64,000 nt of DNA, taken from the NCBI RefSeq assembly GCF_003711515.1, contig NW_021167080.1, forward strand, positions 504,430 through 568,429. Direction: 5' to 3'. The stretch is from Sodiomyces alkalinus F11 (Eukaryota; Ascomycota; Sordariomycetes; Glomerellales; Plectosphaerellaceae). Position 1 is the first letter of the stretch. Each line of letters starts with the position of its first letter. A model generated the notes under the pieces. The model searched no databases. It worked only from the letters and a program-made list of their open reading frames with translations, and was not told the origin of the DNA. The translations under genes were made by a program, and so were the position numbers. Positions 11,430 to 23,347 of the stretch are shown one piece after another.

Positions 11430-12292
11430 ACGAATTACTTAAGGAGCGACTCAATACTATCGAGCCTCTTATAGATATCTTCCGCCGTTTTCTAGCGGGC
11501 GTCGGTAACTTCCTTAGCTTAACGCCGAGTAGTAATAGCTTCCTCGGTAGACGACCGGTTAACCTCTAGCGTGGCTTAACCTAGAGCCTCTCTAAGGATA
11601 ACCTGGCACTAAACTGCCATAGCCTAGTACTATATAGGATTAGTAAAGAGACCATATAGGACTAGTGGGGGGACACGGTTAACGGGAAGGATTATAATAC
11701 TTATACGATAACTCTCGTTTAGGCTACCTTTCTTAATAGTAATAACTAAAACCTTCTATAGCTACTCGGCAGCGTTCTTACCGGCGATAGGAAGCTATTA
11801 CACGTGTTAGATTAACGGGGACTATAGGGTAGTCTATAAAGGAGGGGGCTATAGGGATAATAATAAAGATATATAACTTACCACACGGTATTTAAGGCTA
11901 TTATGCTTGGAGTAGTAGTAGCACTTATTCGTACGCCGACCGTTACCGGCGTATCGGTATATCTCGGCCTTAATAGTATACATCTTTTCCTTAAAGTTAA
12001 TCGTTACTAACTTACCCGTATAATGTATATAGGGGGCCCTTAGATCCCTACCTATACCGATATCCACCACCTTCTAGCGGGGAGCGACCGACGGTGTAGT
12101 AGTCGACGATAACGTAGCCGTAATAGAAGCAGGAGGCTCTAGCGTAGGCAGCTACGGCGTAGCTAGCTACGGGGCAGACTACCTAGCGGACTACGAGGTC
12201 GACGCCGTAACCACGATCTTAATCCTCTTAGAGGACCACGTTATACTCGCGGGAGAGGCGACGTGCTTATTATTATCTTCCTGGGAAGGCAT
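11430..12292 (-). pseudogene. Unidentified degenerate protein frame
   Basis: A minus-strand frame that can be followed for about 285 codons from an ATG at 12,292. Its breaks are all TAG/TAA, as in the RIP-mutated mobile-element genes around it. The central part (11,849-12,070) is fully open and ends in a block reading TNKCYYYSKHNSLKYRVV. If Tyr replaces Cys as in the nearby LINE, this block was Cys-rich. The last 60 codons look like a charged coiled coil (EDIYKRLDSIESLLK). No known family comes to mind. It might be a gag-like protein of an unrecognised element or a former host gene. A proline-rich frame continues upstream to about 13,000. Confidence 0.35.
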
Positions 12293-13354
12293 AGTAACTA
12301 CGCTATATCGCGTGGTTAGCCGGTATTATAGGCCAGAGACGTTTAGAAGCACTTATAAGATAGTAGTTAATTAATTAATTAATTAAGAAAAACTGTAAAC
12401 CGTTAGTACGAGATACCTTAGATTAGGCAGACTTACTAGGCGTAGTATAATCGGAAAATTAAGTATAGAAGAGGAAGAAGAAGAATAGGAAGAGGGAATA
12501 ACGGTAGGATTACGAGATATCCCCTTAGTAGTAGTTATATAGGCACCTATTTCTAGCATAAAGAAGGAAGCTACGAAATACACGGAAGGAGCACTATTAG
12601 TGCCCAACGTAATACTAGCTTAGAAGTCTTTATCGGATAGATTAAAGGAATAACCCAGGAAGATAAAGGAGACGGATCCGAGGACCTGGAAGGGAACCCC
12701 CCTAGAACCTATTAGGGTCCCGGCTAGGATAGTGGTTTTAGTGGATAGATTAGCGAAACGACGGAAAAGGGTATGTACCCGGGTTAGACCCACGGCTAAG
12801 GAGGCCCCGCGTGGGAACTAGGCGGGAACCCGTCGGGGTCCTATCGTGGAGGGCTCTGGTTCGGGGCGTCGGGGGACTTAGGGGACGGACTCGGGGACTA
12901 GGTTTTCGGAGGAGCCGAGAGGCCGGCACGGATCAAGGCGCTCCTAAGGATAGGAGTATCCGGGAGAGGTCGCTATATTAGGTGCCTATAGTAGTAGTTA
13001 TAATAGGACCCTAGTATAAACCTATAGAGGTCTAGGCGTGCCTAGTCTAAGACCCCTCGAGGCATAAGTAAAGTAGTCGTTACGCAGTAAATAGAATAGT
13101 CCCTCGAAGTAAATAAGGCAGCCCTCGAGGAAGTAAAGAAAGTAGTCCTCGAGGAGTAGTAGAGAGTAGCGGAGCGTGGACTTAAGGAGCGGAGGAGCCT
13201 CACTCTTAGAAGAGGGAGGCTAGCGATTAATCTAATTCTTTAGCTACACCCACGTTCTGACCCTATTATAATCCTATCGTGATTATACCTGGTTCCTTAC
13301 TTAACCCTACCTTTTCACTCTTTACGACTACCTATTTGACACCTATTTATTAAC
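12293..13354. other. Intergenic repeat DNA, partly less mutated
   Basis: Contains a (TTAA)n-like stretch at about 12,368-12,386. A relatively GC-rich part at about 12,640-12,960 keeps more CA/TG than its surroundings and reads as Pro/Ser-rich on the minus strand. A block rich in CCTCGA and GGAGGA motifs follows at 13,060-13,230. No gene is supported. Confidence 0.4.
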
Positions 13355-15213
13355 GTTATGTTAAGTAAACCGGATATCTTTCGAGCTAAAAGGCCCTTTA
13401 TTTATAGAATTTTAGGGTTTTATAGCTCGAAGGACCTTGTAGTCCCTGCTAAAGGGGGGTGATCTCCCTTTGAGTTATAGCACTTATAGGTCTTATACTC
13501 GTAGTCTCCGTATTCTTTATAGTTATTATAGTAGTGGTATTCTTCCCTATAGCCTTTAACGGCATAGATAGGGCAGGAAGCTAGGCTCTTATAGGTCCCT
13601 AGGGTATACCCGAATTTCCAGTAGTTAGAGCACTGGGTTCTAGGGGTTATAGGCCTATATTTATAGACTTTTAGCCGCTGGCCGGCTATATAGAGCCCCT
13701 GTTTTAGGCAGTACTTCTGTTTTTTAGTGGAGGGCATAGAAATAACCACTATGCCGTAGAACGCGTTTAGAGCCCCTAGCCACCGAGGCTTCCCTAATAC
13801 CTAAATAGGGTTAAAGGTGCCGACTTTAGTAGCTAGGTCCTATAGACTTAGGCCCTGTTATAGGCTTCGGTTAAGGGCCTTTTACGGCGGCTCGGAGGGG
13901 TCGGGTAAAGGGGTATTACCACCCCTAAAGGCTTTAGAAGGCACGTGTTTAATAATAAGTTTAAACTAGTCGCCTATAGGCTAGGGGGGCTGGAGGGGGA
14001 GGTTTAGCTCTTTAAACCACTGATTCCGCCAGTCTAGGAGCTATTAAACGCTGTGTTTTGGCCCCGGGGTTAACATAAGGTTCCTGTTAGTCGACCGGCT
14101 AATAGCCGTAACTATAGGGGATTTTAGCGCCTTATTAAGCTTGTTCCGAAGCGCGAGGGGGTCGAAGTTATGCCTAGGAATCGCTGCCCCTGCCGTAGGT
14201 TAAAGGATAACCTTAGGGACCTTTTTAGGGTCTATGGGCAGGGGTGCTGGGGGGGTCTAGGCCTAGGCTATAGGTGCCTAGGGTGCTATAGAGCCTTTTT
14301 TCCCCTTTATAGCCTCGCTATAAAGGGGTTTAGCCTATTCTGTAAGCCTACGAACTGCCTAGACTAGTTCGTCGGCCTTCTATTCGAGTGTGGGAGGCTA
14401 GGGGGCTTTTAGAGCTCCGTCGATAGCAGATTTAAGCCCTACGAATAGGGCTTTAATCTAGGGGGCAGGGTCGAGGGTATAGGCCTGTTAAAGTAGCTGA
14501 AGAGCCTGTTAGAGTAGTTCCTTAGCCTATGCCTTACTAGCCGAATTAGTCGACTTCTGGGGCTTAGCCGAGGTTTTTCTAGGGCCTTTAGCTGTTCCGG
14601 GCGCCTTTTTAGCCTATTTAGAGCCTAAAAGGCTCGGTCTTTTAGCAGGGGGGGCCCTAGAAGCGGGGGGGCCTCTAGAGGGCGTTTCGAAAGCGCCTTC
14701 GGCTTCTAAGTCCGAGGGAGATTCGATTCGGGTCCTAGAAAAACGTTTAGGGGTAGGTGTGGAAGGGCTAAGGTGCCTTTTCGAATTTAGAGGCGTAGCC
14801 AGGGTTAAATCCTCTATAATTTTAGAGGTATTACCTATATCTACCTCCCCTAGGCCCTCTCTACTTATAGAGGCCTTAGGGGGGGCGTTAGGGGCATTAG
14901 GGGCGTTATTATGGCTAGCTTTATGGCTAGTGGGTTGTTGGTTGTGGCGTTGTGGTTGGGTGGAGGTCGGGGGTGGGGCTCTGCGCGGCTGCTTTATCAG
15001 CGTGGGCGCACGGGCCACGTCAAACTTTTCCCCCGTACGCGGGGGAGCAGGCCCGTTTCCAGGCATTTTCGCACTTATAATACGCCTAAAGTAGCACCTA
15101 CGCGGTATAGGGCTATAGATAGGCGTATAGAGCTTGAAAAGAGCTATCGATTGATATAGATTTTGAGTGGTTTAGGGCGTTTGCGCGTAAAACGTAGGTC
15201 CCCCCACGTGAGT
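13355..15213 (-). mobile_element. Tad-like LINE fragment L1 (5' end and ORF1 only)
   Basis: A non-LTR retrotransposon on the minus strand. Its 5' leader (about 15,213-15,067) and ORF1 match the + strand copy L2 at 20,283-22,080. Homology to L2 stops at about 13,355, just where ORF2 should begin, so the endonuclease/RT half and the 3' tail are missing. LINEs are normally truncated at the 5' end. Loss of the 3' end points to a later rearrangement or deletion. Confidence 0.85.
13391..15066 (-). pseudogene. LINE L1 ORF1 (gag-like, zinc knuckles)
   Basis: ORF1 of a Tad-type LINE, an RNA-binding gag-like protein. It starts at the ATG at 15,066 and is open for 150 codons. This first part is Pro/Ala/Ser-rich and includes PLNSKRHLSPSTPTPKRFS. 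It then continues in the same frame through RIP stops. The C-terminal part (13,420-13,749) carries about three CCHC knuckles in which most Cys/His are now Tyr, for example CSNYWKFGYTLGTYK and CPIYAVKGYREEY. Near the end a C-run is one base shorter than in L2, which shifts the reading of the last residues. This copy gives the cleanest view of ORF1 in the window. Confidence 0.85.
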
Positions 15214-18200
15214 TGTAAGAAGGATGAGCTATACCTTCTATTACTTTAACTAACCGTTCTTCTTCTAAAAGACGTTAATTTACCCTCCGATAAGGGGAAC
15301 CCTATCGAGTATACGCTACGCCGTATCACGATACTAACGCCTATTACTATATCTTTCCGGAGATAGCGTTTATCGGCTAGATACACTACGAAAACACTAA
15401 AATAATAGTCGACCGGATTATAAAATACGACCCCGCTATACACGCGGAAGTACAAGAACTACGCGCTATAAAGAATGTAAAGAAGGATATAGGCCGGGAT
15501 TCTGTATAGCTTAAAGAGTCGTGACTCGGCCCTAATAGTGTCTTTTATGCCGCTAGCTTTATAGTAGCAGCCGCTACTAATAGTTACCCTCTTTAAGCCT
15601 CTACTATCCTTGATTCCGGCGCTACTATTTATATTTTTAACGAATTTTCCCGTTTTTCTGATTTTATACCCGCTATATAGGGAGACTACGTGGTTATAAG
15701 CAGCTTATCGCTACCTATTAAAGGTTACGGTAACGTGACCGTGAGATTACACGGACTAATAGGAGGCCTTAATTTCAGACTCTTAAACGTTATATACTAC
15801 GAGGATTTTACCTATAATTTAATCTTTAATTAACGCCTACGTCTTCGATAATACTAGTAGAATTAAAAAGCCACTAAATAACTACCTTCGATATACTAAT
15901 AGATCTATACTATACTAGCTAAGTTATTACGTCGATTAGACTGTTATTAAGTATATACCCTGCAATTCTGACTAATCTACGGCTGCTTTTCTAGGCTTTT
16001 CTTCTTCTTCTACTACCCGAAATGGCGTCTATAAAGCGACGATACAGTATCTAAGCACTATAGAGGGTATCTTATAGTATCTTCGACTAAGGTATACTAG
16101 CCCTAAACTATTTCGGTACCTAGAAAAGCAAACGTAAGGGGTTAAAATTAAGGGACTAATAATAATCGACTATTAGACCTACGAGCTTATTAAGATAAAG
16201 CGCCACGTTAGTAGGCACCCTTATAACGTACCTGCTTCCGTAAGGGAGTATTAGGCAATTAATTTCATAGATTTTAACGGAACGTCCGACAGGGACTTAA
16301 GGTTTATATTTTTCACTAACCGTTATAGTGGTTTTACGGCCACCTACGTGATAAAGAGCAAGCTAATAACGAATATCCTCGTAATAATCAAGGAATTCCT
16401 CGCCTAGGTAGACCGTTAATTAGGCTATAAGGTGCGTATTTTTAAATCTAATAATAAGCTAACTTAATCCTATAATATTACCTAATTCCTGCGTGAAGAG
16501 GGTATTCTTTTAAAGGTATCTGCTACCGATACTTAAGCGTAGAACGGGGGTACCGAACGCGCTACTACCGTGGTTATTTTAAAGGGTCGTGCGATAAATA
16601 TTCACGTAAAAATACCAATATTTATATAGCCTAAGGCTCTTCCCACGGCCGCGTACGTCTATTACCGAACGCTACGAAGGCAGTATAATAATAAGGATTA
16701 GAAAACGCTATATAAGGTCCTCTTTAAAAGGAAGCCGATTTTATTATACCTTTAAGCCTATAGCTATAAGGCGTACGTAATAACTAAGGACGCCTAAAAG
16801 GGTGCTAATAAGCTATTAAATCGCATCGCTCCTTATACCTCTATTAGCTACCTTATCGGCTATAATTCCACTAATATCTTCCGTATCTAGGTGCTAGGCC
16901 GTAGCCGTAACCGTAATAGCGTTATTCGCACGCGCGATATAGATTTTAATAAATACGCTTTTTTTAATAGCGATCTTAACGCTTTTAAGGATAACCTCCG
17001 TTAATTAACTAAGGAATAACTAAAAGACCTAATTAGTTAGATTAAGTAGGAGAGGGCTAGAGATTTTTAGCCGTTTATAGATATATAAGCTAAGGACCCC
17101 CTTCCCTTATATAAGCGCTTATTTTGAATGCAACCCTTTATCGGGGCTAATTCTCCCCGGATCCCCTTCCTCGACGGCTTAACCGTTAAGGTTATAGTTA
17201 GTAATGCCTAGGCGTAAAGGGGTAGAGGAGGCTATTTTAAGTCTATCTAGATAAGATTTAGGTTACGAATAGTATAATTTAACTAGCGTGGCGCCTAATC
17301 ACCGTCTATATTAGCCCGATCTACTACTTCCCACTCTATTAATAACCCCGTTATCGGTTATAGCGCTAATAGTAGCTATAATATTAGGAAATCGTGAATC
17401 CTTTACGGTTACGGCCGTAAGGTTCCTTATAGATAGAGAAACACGGTACTATAATACCCTTAGAGTTACGGCTATAAAGATCTATCGTAAAAACCTCCCT
17501 CCTCCTCCGAAGAACCCTCGCGATATACCCTTACACCCTTACGGCCACCTATTCCGATAGGTATAAGAAGACTACCTACGGAGCCATAAGGAGATAGGAT
17601 TATGGATACGGGTACCGGTGTCCGTAATAGATAAAAATTAGGTTCTAAACTCGAGATAGGTAATAATATATAACTTCGATAAATATAGATTTCTATATAA
17701 ATATAAGGTAAGGCTTATAGTATAAGGAGATTAGTAATATTAATCCTCCCTCGAGAAGACGTATATAGCTATATTAGCCGGATAGTCGTTCCGCGCGTTA
17801 ATAGTAATCACCGCCTATATTAACCTTATGCTATTATGATTTAATATTATAAACGCGTTTATACACGCGCCCCTCCCCCACGATATCTTTATATACTCGC
17901 CGCTAGGCTTTCCGGCTCCTAGGAGTCGTTTACACCTATAAAAGACGCTATATAGTCTTAAGGAGTCCCTATTACTCTGGTAAAAGCACTTTTCGGCTAT
18001 CCTATTAGCGGACGGTTTCTAGAGAGTATAGCAGGAACCGTATTATTTTCTACGCCGCGGTTTAATCCTATTCTTCTACGTTAACGATATTATTATTACT
18101 TATAAGGGATAATATAAGACGGAGATAGAGTAGGCTATTAATAACCTATAACACTACTATAACCTATAAGGTAATAATCCTCTATAGTGGTTTCTTAGTA

Positions 18201-19340
18201 TTAAGGTTATTCGCAACCGCGTTACCCGTAAAATCTAGCTATTATAACACGACTACGTTACTAAGTTAGAACGCTTATTAAAGCTGAATAGTAATAGTAA
18301 GTATAGTAGTAACTATCACCTAACGCACCTAATTAAGATTGTAGAACTACTACTCTATTTAGGGACCTCGACTCATATTAAAAGCTATTAACGGAAGATA
18401 GGATCTATACTATATATAGTAGTGATATCGCGGCCTAGTATCGCGTGGATAGTATCTAGACTATACCGCTTTAACGTTAATCCAGGGCCTAGTCACTATA
18501 AGGCCGCCGATTATCTAATCCTCTATCTAATTAATCGTTTATATTAGAACTAAGGGGTAGCGATACTATTAAAATCTATACTAACGCTTTATTTACCAAG
18601 AACACCCTTAATCGAAAGAGTAGTTAAGCGTACGTGATACGCTTATTTAGCAGTATAATCGCGTGGCGCGCTAATAAGCAGGATATAGTCACGACGTTAG
18701 TAACGGAAGCAGAGCTATTAGCGTTAGTATAAGGTGTAAAAAAGGGTATCTTTATATAACGCCTATTACTTAGTATAGGAGTGGAATTTAATGATCCGGA
18801 ATTAAGGATCCTATACGATAATAACTTAACGATTCGATTAGTTAACTAAGAGATTAGTACGCTAATAACGCGCCTCCGCTATATTAATATCCACGGCTAC
18901 TAGTTACGTTAAGTAAAGAAATAGGGGTAGATACTCGTAACGTATATTACGAGCGCGGAAATAATAGCAGATAGGCTAATAAAGGCGTTATACGGCGAGA
19001 AATTTAAAATATTCAGGTCCTAGGTAGGTGTGATAGATATATGGAAACGGTTATAGTAAAAACAGCTAAAGGAAGTCCGGATAGAGTATTTAGAGGACCT
19101 GGAGAACGAATTTAGGGGCGGCTATAGCGAAGAGATTATATAGATTATATACCTATTATATCTACCCGTTACGAATAGCTTTAATCGCCTAACTAATATT
19201 TAGGGCGATTAGGGGGTATATCGAATAGACCACCGTCTTTTCGATTACGTAACGGGCCGGATTACCAAGAGTATAATCCGGGTAGAAGCTTACAGAATCT
19301 GCACTATATAAAATACAGTGGCAGCGTTTCCCTAACAGTC
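15214..19340 (+). mobile_element. Ty1/copia remnant E between the two LINE fragments
   Basis: A copia-type element on the + strand with order protease, integrase, RT, RNase H. No 5' LTR is found: the sequence abuts the 5' end of LINE L1 at 15,213 and most of gag is missing. After the polyprotein a purine-rich GATTAGGGGG (about 19,207-19,216) precedes TATATCGAATAGACC. This would suit a polypurine tract and the start of a 3' LTR, but it is unproven without the partner. The right limit is therefore approximate. Confidence 0.75.
15470..19180 (+). pseudogene. Copia E pol (protease, integrase, RT, RNase H), RIP-broken
   Basis: Protease LDSGATIYIF lies near 15,607-15,640. The integrase core follows at about 16,140-16,830, with KGLIIIDY, DFNGTSDRDLRF and the typical copia linker ending LIGYNSTNIFRI. 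RT lies at about 17,640-18,500, with box FFYVNDIIITYK at about 18,070-18,110 (first Asp of YVDD changed to Asn). RNase H is at about 18,540-19,060, with AYVIRLFSSIIAWRANKQ, then ILYDNNLTIRLVN, then ADRLIKALYGEKF. The domain order with integrase before RT defines Ty1/copia. Stops are nearly all TAG/TAA. It is non-functional. Confidence 0.83.
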
Positions 19341-20282
19341 TAAGACAGTTTGAATTATACATAATTGCCTTAATTCATTTTAACCTATTTTGTGACAATT
19401 TTGACTACGCTTTATCTGATATTTTCTTCCCTCTTTATAGCTTTTATTTTCCTAAATCTTTTTTTAATTACTTTTCCTATACTATAAGTAGCCCTAAGAT
19501 ACTTTATAGGTCCCGTGGTAGTATAACTAATATCGCGGAGTAATAGCTTGTTACTTAGGCCGCCTATATTCCTATTATAGTAAGTTAGCATGCCCCTCGC
19601 TTATAGTTTAATACCGTAGCTAACTATTAGTAGATATCTAATTTCGCCTCTCCTAGTAAGCGCCCTTATAAGGGCGGTAGTAGTAATAATAATATAAATT
19701 CCGCACGTGTTACTATTAGTTACGAGGTCGGCTATAACTAATACTAAGTAGACCCTAACCCCCCCCCTAAGAAGCGCCGTGCGCCTAAGAATCCGCCTGG
19801 ACCTTGCCGCCTCGCCCCTTATACTTAATACGCTACCCGGTAATGTAAATAAGAATATACTATTAAGTGTTATTATTAGTCGGGCCCCGGCGCTACTCGC
19901 GCCGACGCTAAATATCATAAGTGCTTTTACTATACTTATATATCCTCCGAGGTAAGTATACCAGTTATATATAGGGTAACCGTGACTAATAAACGATATA
20001 GCTCCTATCCGCCGCTTATAATACCGCTAATACCCTATAGCAGCCGCGACCGGAAGGCAGCGCCCAAGTGACGGCCCGTCTAAAGGACAAAGCCCCCGTC
20101 TTTAGACGCTCATTAGCCTATAGGCTATTAGTAAGGCGCTACCGCGATATCGAAGAGAGACTACTCACCGCAGCGACACTACTATTACCGGCAGCCTTTA
20201 CCGATAGGTAGAGACCATAAACGTCTATAAGACGTTATTACTGCTTCTTAGTAGCGGGGGGGTTACTTTATCCCTTTTATAG
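19341..20282 (+). pseudogene. Unidentified degenerate Cys/Lys-rich frame in repeat DNA
   Basis: Between copia E and LINE L2. A + strand frame from about 19,570 to 20,040 can be read through RIP stops. It includes a Lys/Pro block (DPNPPPKKRRAPKNPPGPC) followed by several Cys (IKCYYXSGPGATRADAKYHK). I do not recognise it. The fully open minus-strand frame at 19,601-19,918 overlaps it and has no better claim. The first 150 bases keep CA/TG and are less mutated. Confidence 0.25.
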
Positions 20283-20428
20283 CTCACGGGGGGGGACCTA
20301 CGTTTTACGCGCAAACGCCCTAAACCACTCAAAACCTATATCAATCGATAGCTCTTTTCAAGCTATATACGCCTATCTATAGCCCCGTATCGCGTAGGCG
20401 CTAGTTTAGGCGTTTTATAAGTGCGAAA

Positions 20429-22060
20429 ATGCCTGAAAATGGGCCTGCTCCCCCGCGTGCGGGGGAAAAGCCTAATATAGCCCGTGCGCCCACGCTAATA
20501 AAACAGCAGGCCCAGCCGCGCAGAGCCGCACCCCCGACCTCTACCTAACCATAACACTATAAAAAACAGCCTACTAGCTATAACGCCAGCCATAATAACG
20601 CCCCTAACGCCCCTAAGACCCCTATAACTATAGAAGGCCTAGGGGAGGTTAATATAGGTAATACCTCTAATATAGAGGATTTAACCGTCGCTACGCCTCT
20701 AAATTCGAAAAGGCACCTTAGCCCTTCTATACCTACACCTAGACGTTTTTCTAGGACCCGAATCGAATCCCCCTCGGACTCGGAAGCCGAAGGCGCCTTC
20801 GAAACGCCTACTAAAGGCCCCCCTGCTTCTAGGCCCCCCCCTGCTGAAAAACCGAGCCTTTTAGGCTCTAAATAGGCTAAAAAGGCGCCTGGAATAGCTA
20901 AAGCCCCTGGAGAAACCTCGGCTAAGCCCTAGAAGTCAACTAGTTCGGCTAGTAAGATATAAGCTAAGGAACTACTCCAGCAGGCTCTTCAGCTACTTTA
21001 ATCTTTAATAGGCCTATACCCTCGACCCTGCCCCTAAGACTAAGGCCCTAACTATAGGGCTTAAATCTACTATTGACGGAAGTCCGAGCCCCTAGCCTCC
21101 TATACTCGAATAGAAGGTCGACAAACTAGCCTAGGCAGTTCGTAGGCTTACAGAATAGCCTAAACCCCTTTATAGCGAGGCTATAAAGGGGAAAAAAGGC
21201 CCTATAGCACCCTAGGCCCCTCCGGCACCCCTCTCTATAGACCCTAAAAAGGTCCCTAAGGTTATCCTTTAACCTACGGCAGGGGCCCGGATCCCCCGGG
21301 AAGACTTTAATCCCCTTAAGCTCCAAAACAGGCTAAATAAGGCCTTAAAAACCCCTGTAGTTATGGCTATTAGCCTATTAACTAACGGGAACCTTATTCT
21401 ACCCCCGGGGCCAAATTACAGCGTTTAATAGCTCCTAGACTCGCAGAACCAGTGGTTTAAAGAGCTAAACTTGCCCCTCTAGCCCCCCTAGCCTACAGGC
21501 GATTAGTTTAAGCTTATTATTAAATAAGTGCCTACTAAAGACTTTAGTGGAGGCGATTTCGTAACACCTAACCCTTCCGAGTTACTATAAGAGGTTATAA
21601 ACCGAAGCCTATAATAGGGCCTAGGTTTAAAGGACCTAGTCACTACAATCGGCACCTTTAACCCGGTTAGAGTAGTAGGGAAGCCTCGGTGGCTAGTGGC
21701 CCCTTATAGTCTTCACGGTACTATAGTTATCTCTATGCCTACCACTGAAAAACAGAAATACTGCCTGAAACAGGGGCTTTATATAGCCGGCCAGTGGGTA
21801 AAGGTCTATAAATATAGACCTATAACCCCTAGAACCTAGTACTCTAACTACTGGAAATTCGGACACACATAAGCGACCTATAAGGTTCTAGCTACCTACC
21901 CTATCTACGCTATTAAAGGCCACGGCGAAGAATACTACTACTATAACGAGTATAAAAAATACGGAGACTACGAGCATAAGACCTATAAGTGCTATAACTA
22001 CGAGGGAGATTACCCCCCCTTTAGCACGGACTACGAGGTCTTTAGAGCTATAAAACCCTA
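20429..22060 (+). pseudogene. LINE L2 ORF1
   Basis: Homologue of the L1 ORF1, from the ATG at 20,429. The Ala/Pro/Ser-rich N-terminal third aligns closely (PLNSKRHLSPSIPTPRRFS). Around 21,010 the frame shifts relative to L1. The C-terminal zinc-knuckle block at about 21,830-22,010 has Cys partly changed to Tyr. The product would have been a nucleic-acid-binding gag-like protein that packages the LINE RNA. Confidence 0.82.
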
Positions 22061-22109
22061 ATTCGATAAATAAAGGGCCTTATAGTTCGAAAGATATCCG
22101 GTTTATTTA

Positions 22110-23347
22110 ATATAATATCGATAAATAGACCCCGGCATAAGAGGCTATCCTGGAATAGACTTTAGAGGCTTCCGCTAATATAGTCCTTATTCAGGAACCA
22201 GCCTATGTCTCGACACTAGAAGGGTGGTTTATTCGGAACCACCCTGCTTTCTATACCGTTATACCTATATCTTAAAAAGCGGAGTTTTTCCCTATTAAGC
22301 CTAGGGTCCTTACTTATATATGAAAGGGCTCTAGTATTAATTTTTCACACTGCGACAACCTCCTCGACGACATAGACGCGTAGATTATAGAGGTTCATTA
22401 TCTATAGACCTTCTATATTCTACACGTTTATAATTAGATAGAATAGAATCCCGAAATAACAGGCTAAGGGCGGCCCCCTAGCCCTACCCCTTCCACCCCT
22501 TCCATTTCTTCTTCTTCTTTTCCCTCTTTTTCAGACCCTAGATGCCGGCCCTGGACCGAGGATCGAGTGCTTTAGGGCCTGTAGGTCCCTAAGCCTACCT
22601 TTATTATAGGGGACTTTAATAGAAACCACTAGTAGTGGAATAGAGCCGCTACTACCCAGGCTTCTATTAAGGCCCAGGCCCTAGTAGACTGGTTAGATAG
22701 CCTCGGAGCGACCTATTTAGTGGATTCTAAAGAAGTTAACCTGAACGGGGGGACCTTTTTTAGGTCTTATCTTTGTTAAGAGTCTATTATAGACCTAGCC
22801 TTTTACACGCCCGGTTTTAATCGTCTCCGCTTCGATAAGTGGGAATATATCGAAAACACTACCTCCTTATACCGCGCTATCCTCCTTTCGGCTACTATTT
22901 TAGACCCTAAAGGTCCTATAAATCGGTCTCTCCCGCCGGCTTATAACTATAAGCTAGCAGATTATGACCTGTTTACTCGGACTTTATAAAGCCTAGAACC
23001 TAGCCTCGACTAGCACCTTAAATAGGCTATTAACGCCTCGGACTAGGATTCTTTAGGCCGCTGCCTTTCGGATACTATTACCCTAGCACTTAAGGCTTTA
23101 GTGCCTGAGTTACGGGTAGTAGAGTGTTCGAAGCCGTGGTGGACTAAAGAGCTAAAAGCCCTGCGAAAATTACCTAGTAGGGCCCTTAGGGTTTTTCGAA
23201 AGATAAAAAAGGAAGCCTCGGCTACCTAAGTATCCTAGAAGCCTCCTGGAAAGAAGCTCAAAACGCCTACTATCGGGCAGTTAAAATATCGCAAAACGAT
23301 TACTGGGAGGCCTTTCTAGCCTATGCCGAAGGCCCTAAGATCTTTAA
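22110..23347 (+). pseudogene. LINE L2 ORF2, endonuclease domain (3' truncated)
   Basis: Start of the LINE polymerase protein: an AP-type endonuclease/exonuclease/phosphatase domain. Readable motifs include ANIVLIQEPAYVST near the N-terminus and PTFIIGDFNRNH at about 22,590-22,625, which is the core GDFN motif. A block SIIDLAFYTPGF follows and corresponds to the late catalytic SxxD region. The frame runs on to AYAEGPKIFKA in the linker before RT, then switches abruptly to copia C1. Several TAG/TAA stops and a frameshift near 23,230 break it. Confidence 0.82.

Larger units (their letters stand above)
20283..23347 (+). mobile_element. Tad-like LINE fragment L2 (ORF1 and endonuclease part of ORF2)
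   Basis: Second copy of the same LINE family, in opposite orientation to L1. It starts at the shared 5' leader and runs through ORF1 into the endonuclease domain of ORF2. It stops at about 23,347, where copia C1 sequence begins without its own 5' end. RT, RNase H and the 3' tail are absent. Confidence 0.87.

Noticed and set aside
14759..15159. Open + strand frames at 14,759-15,159
   Set aside because: Antisense shadows of LINE L1 ORF1, which has the zinc-knuckle evidence and a homologue in L2.
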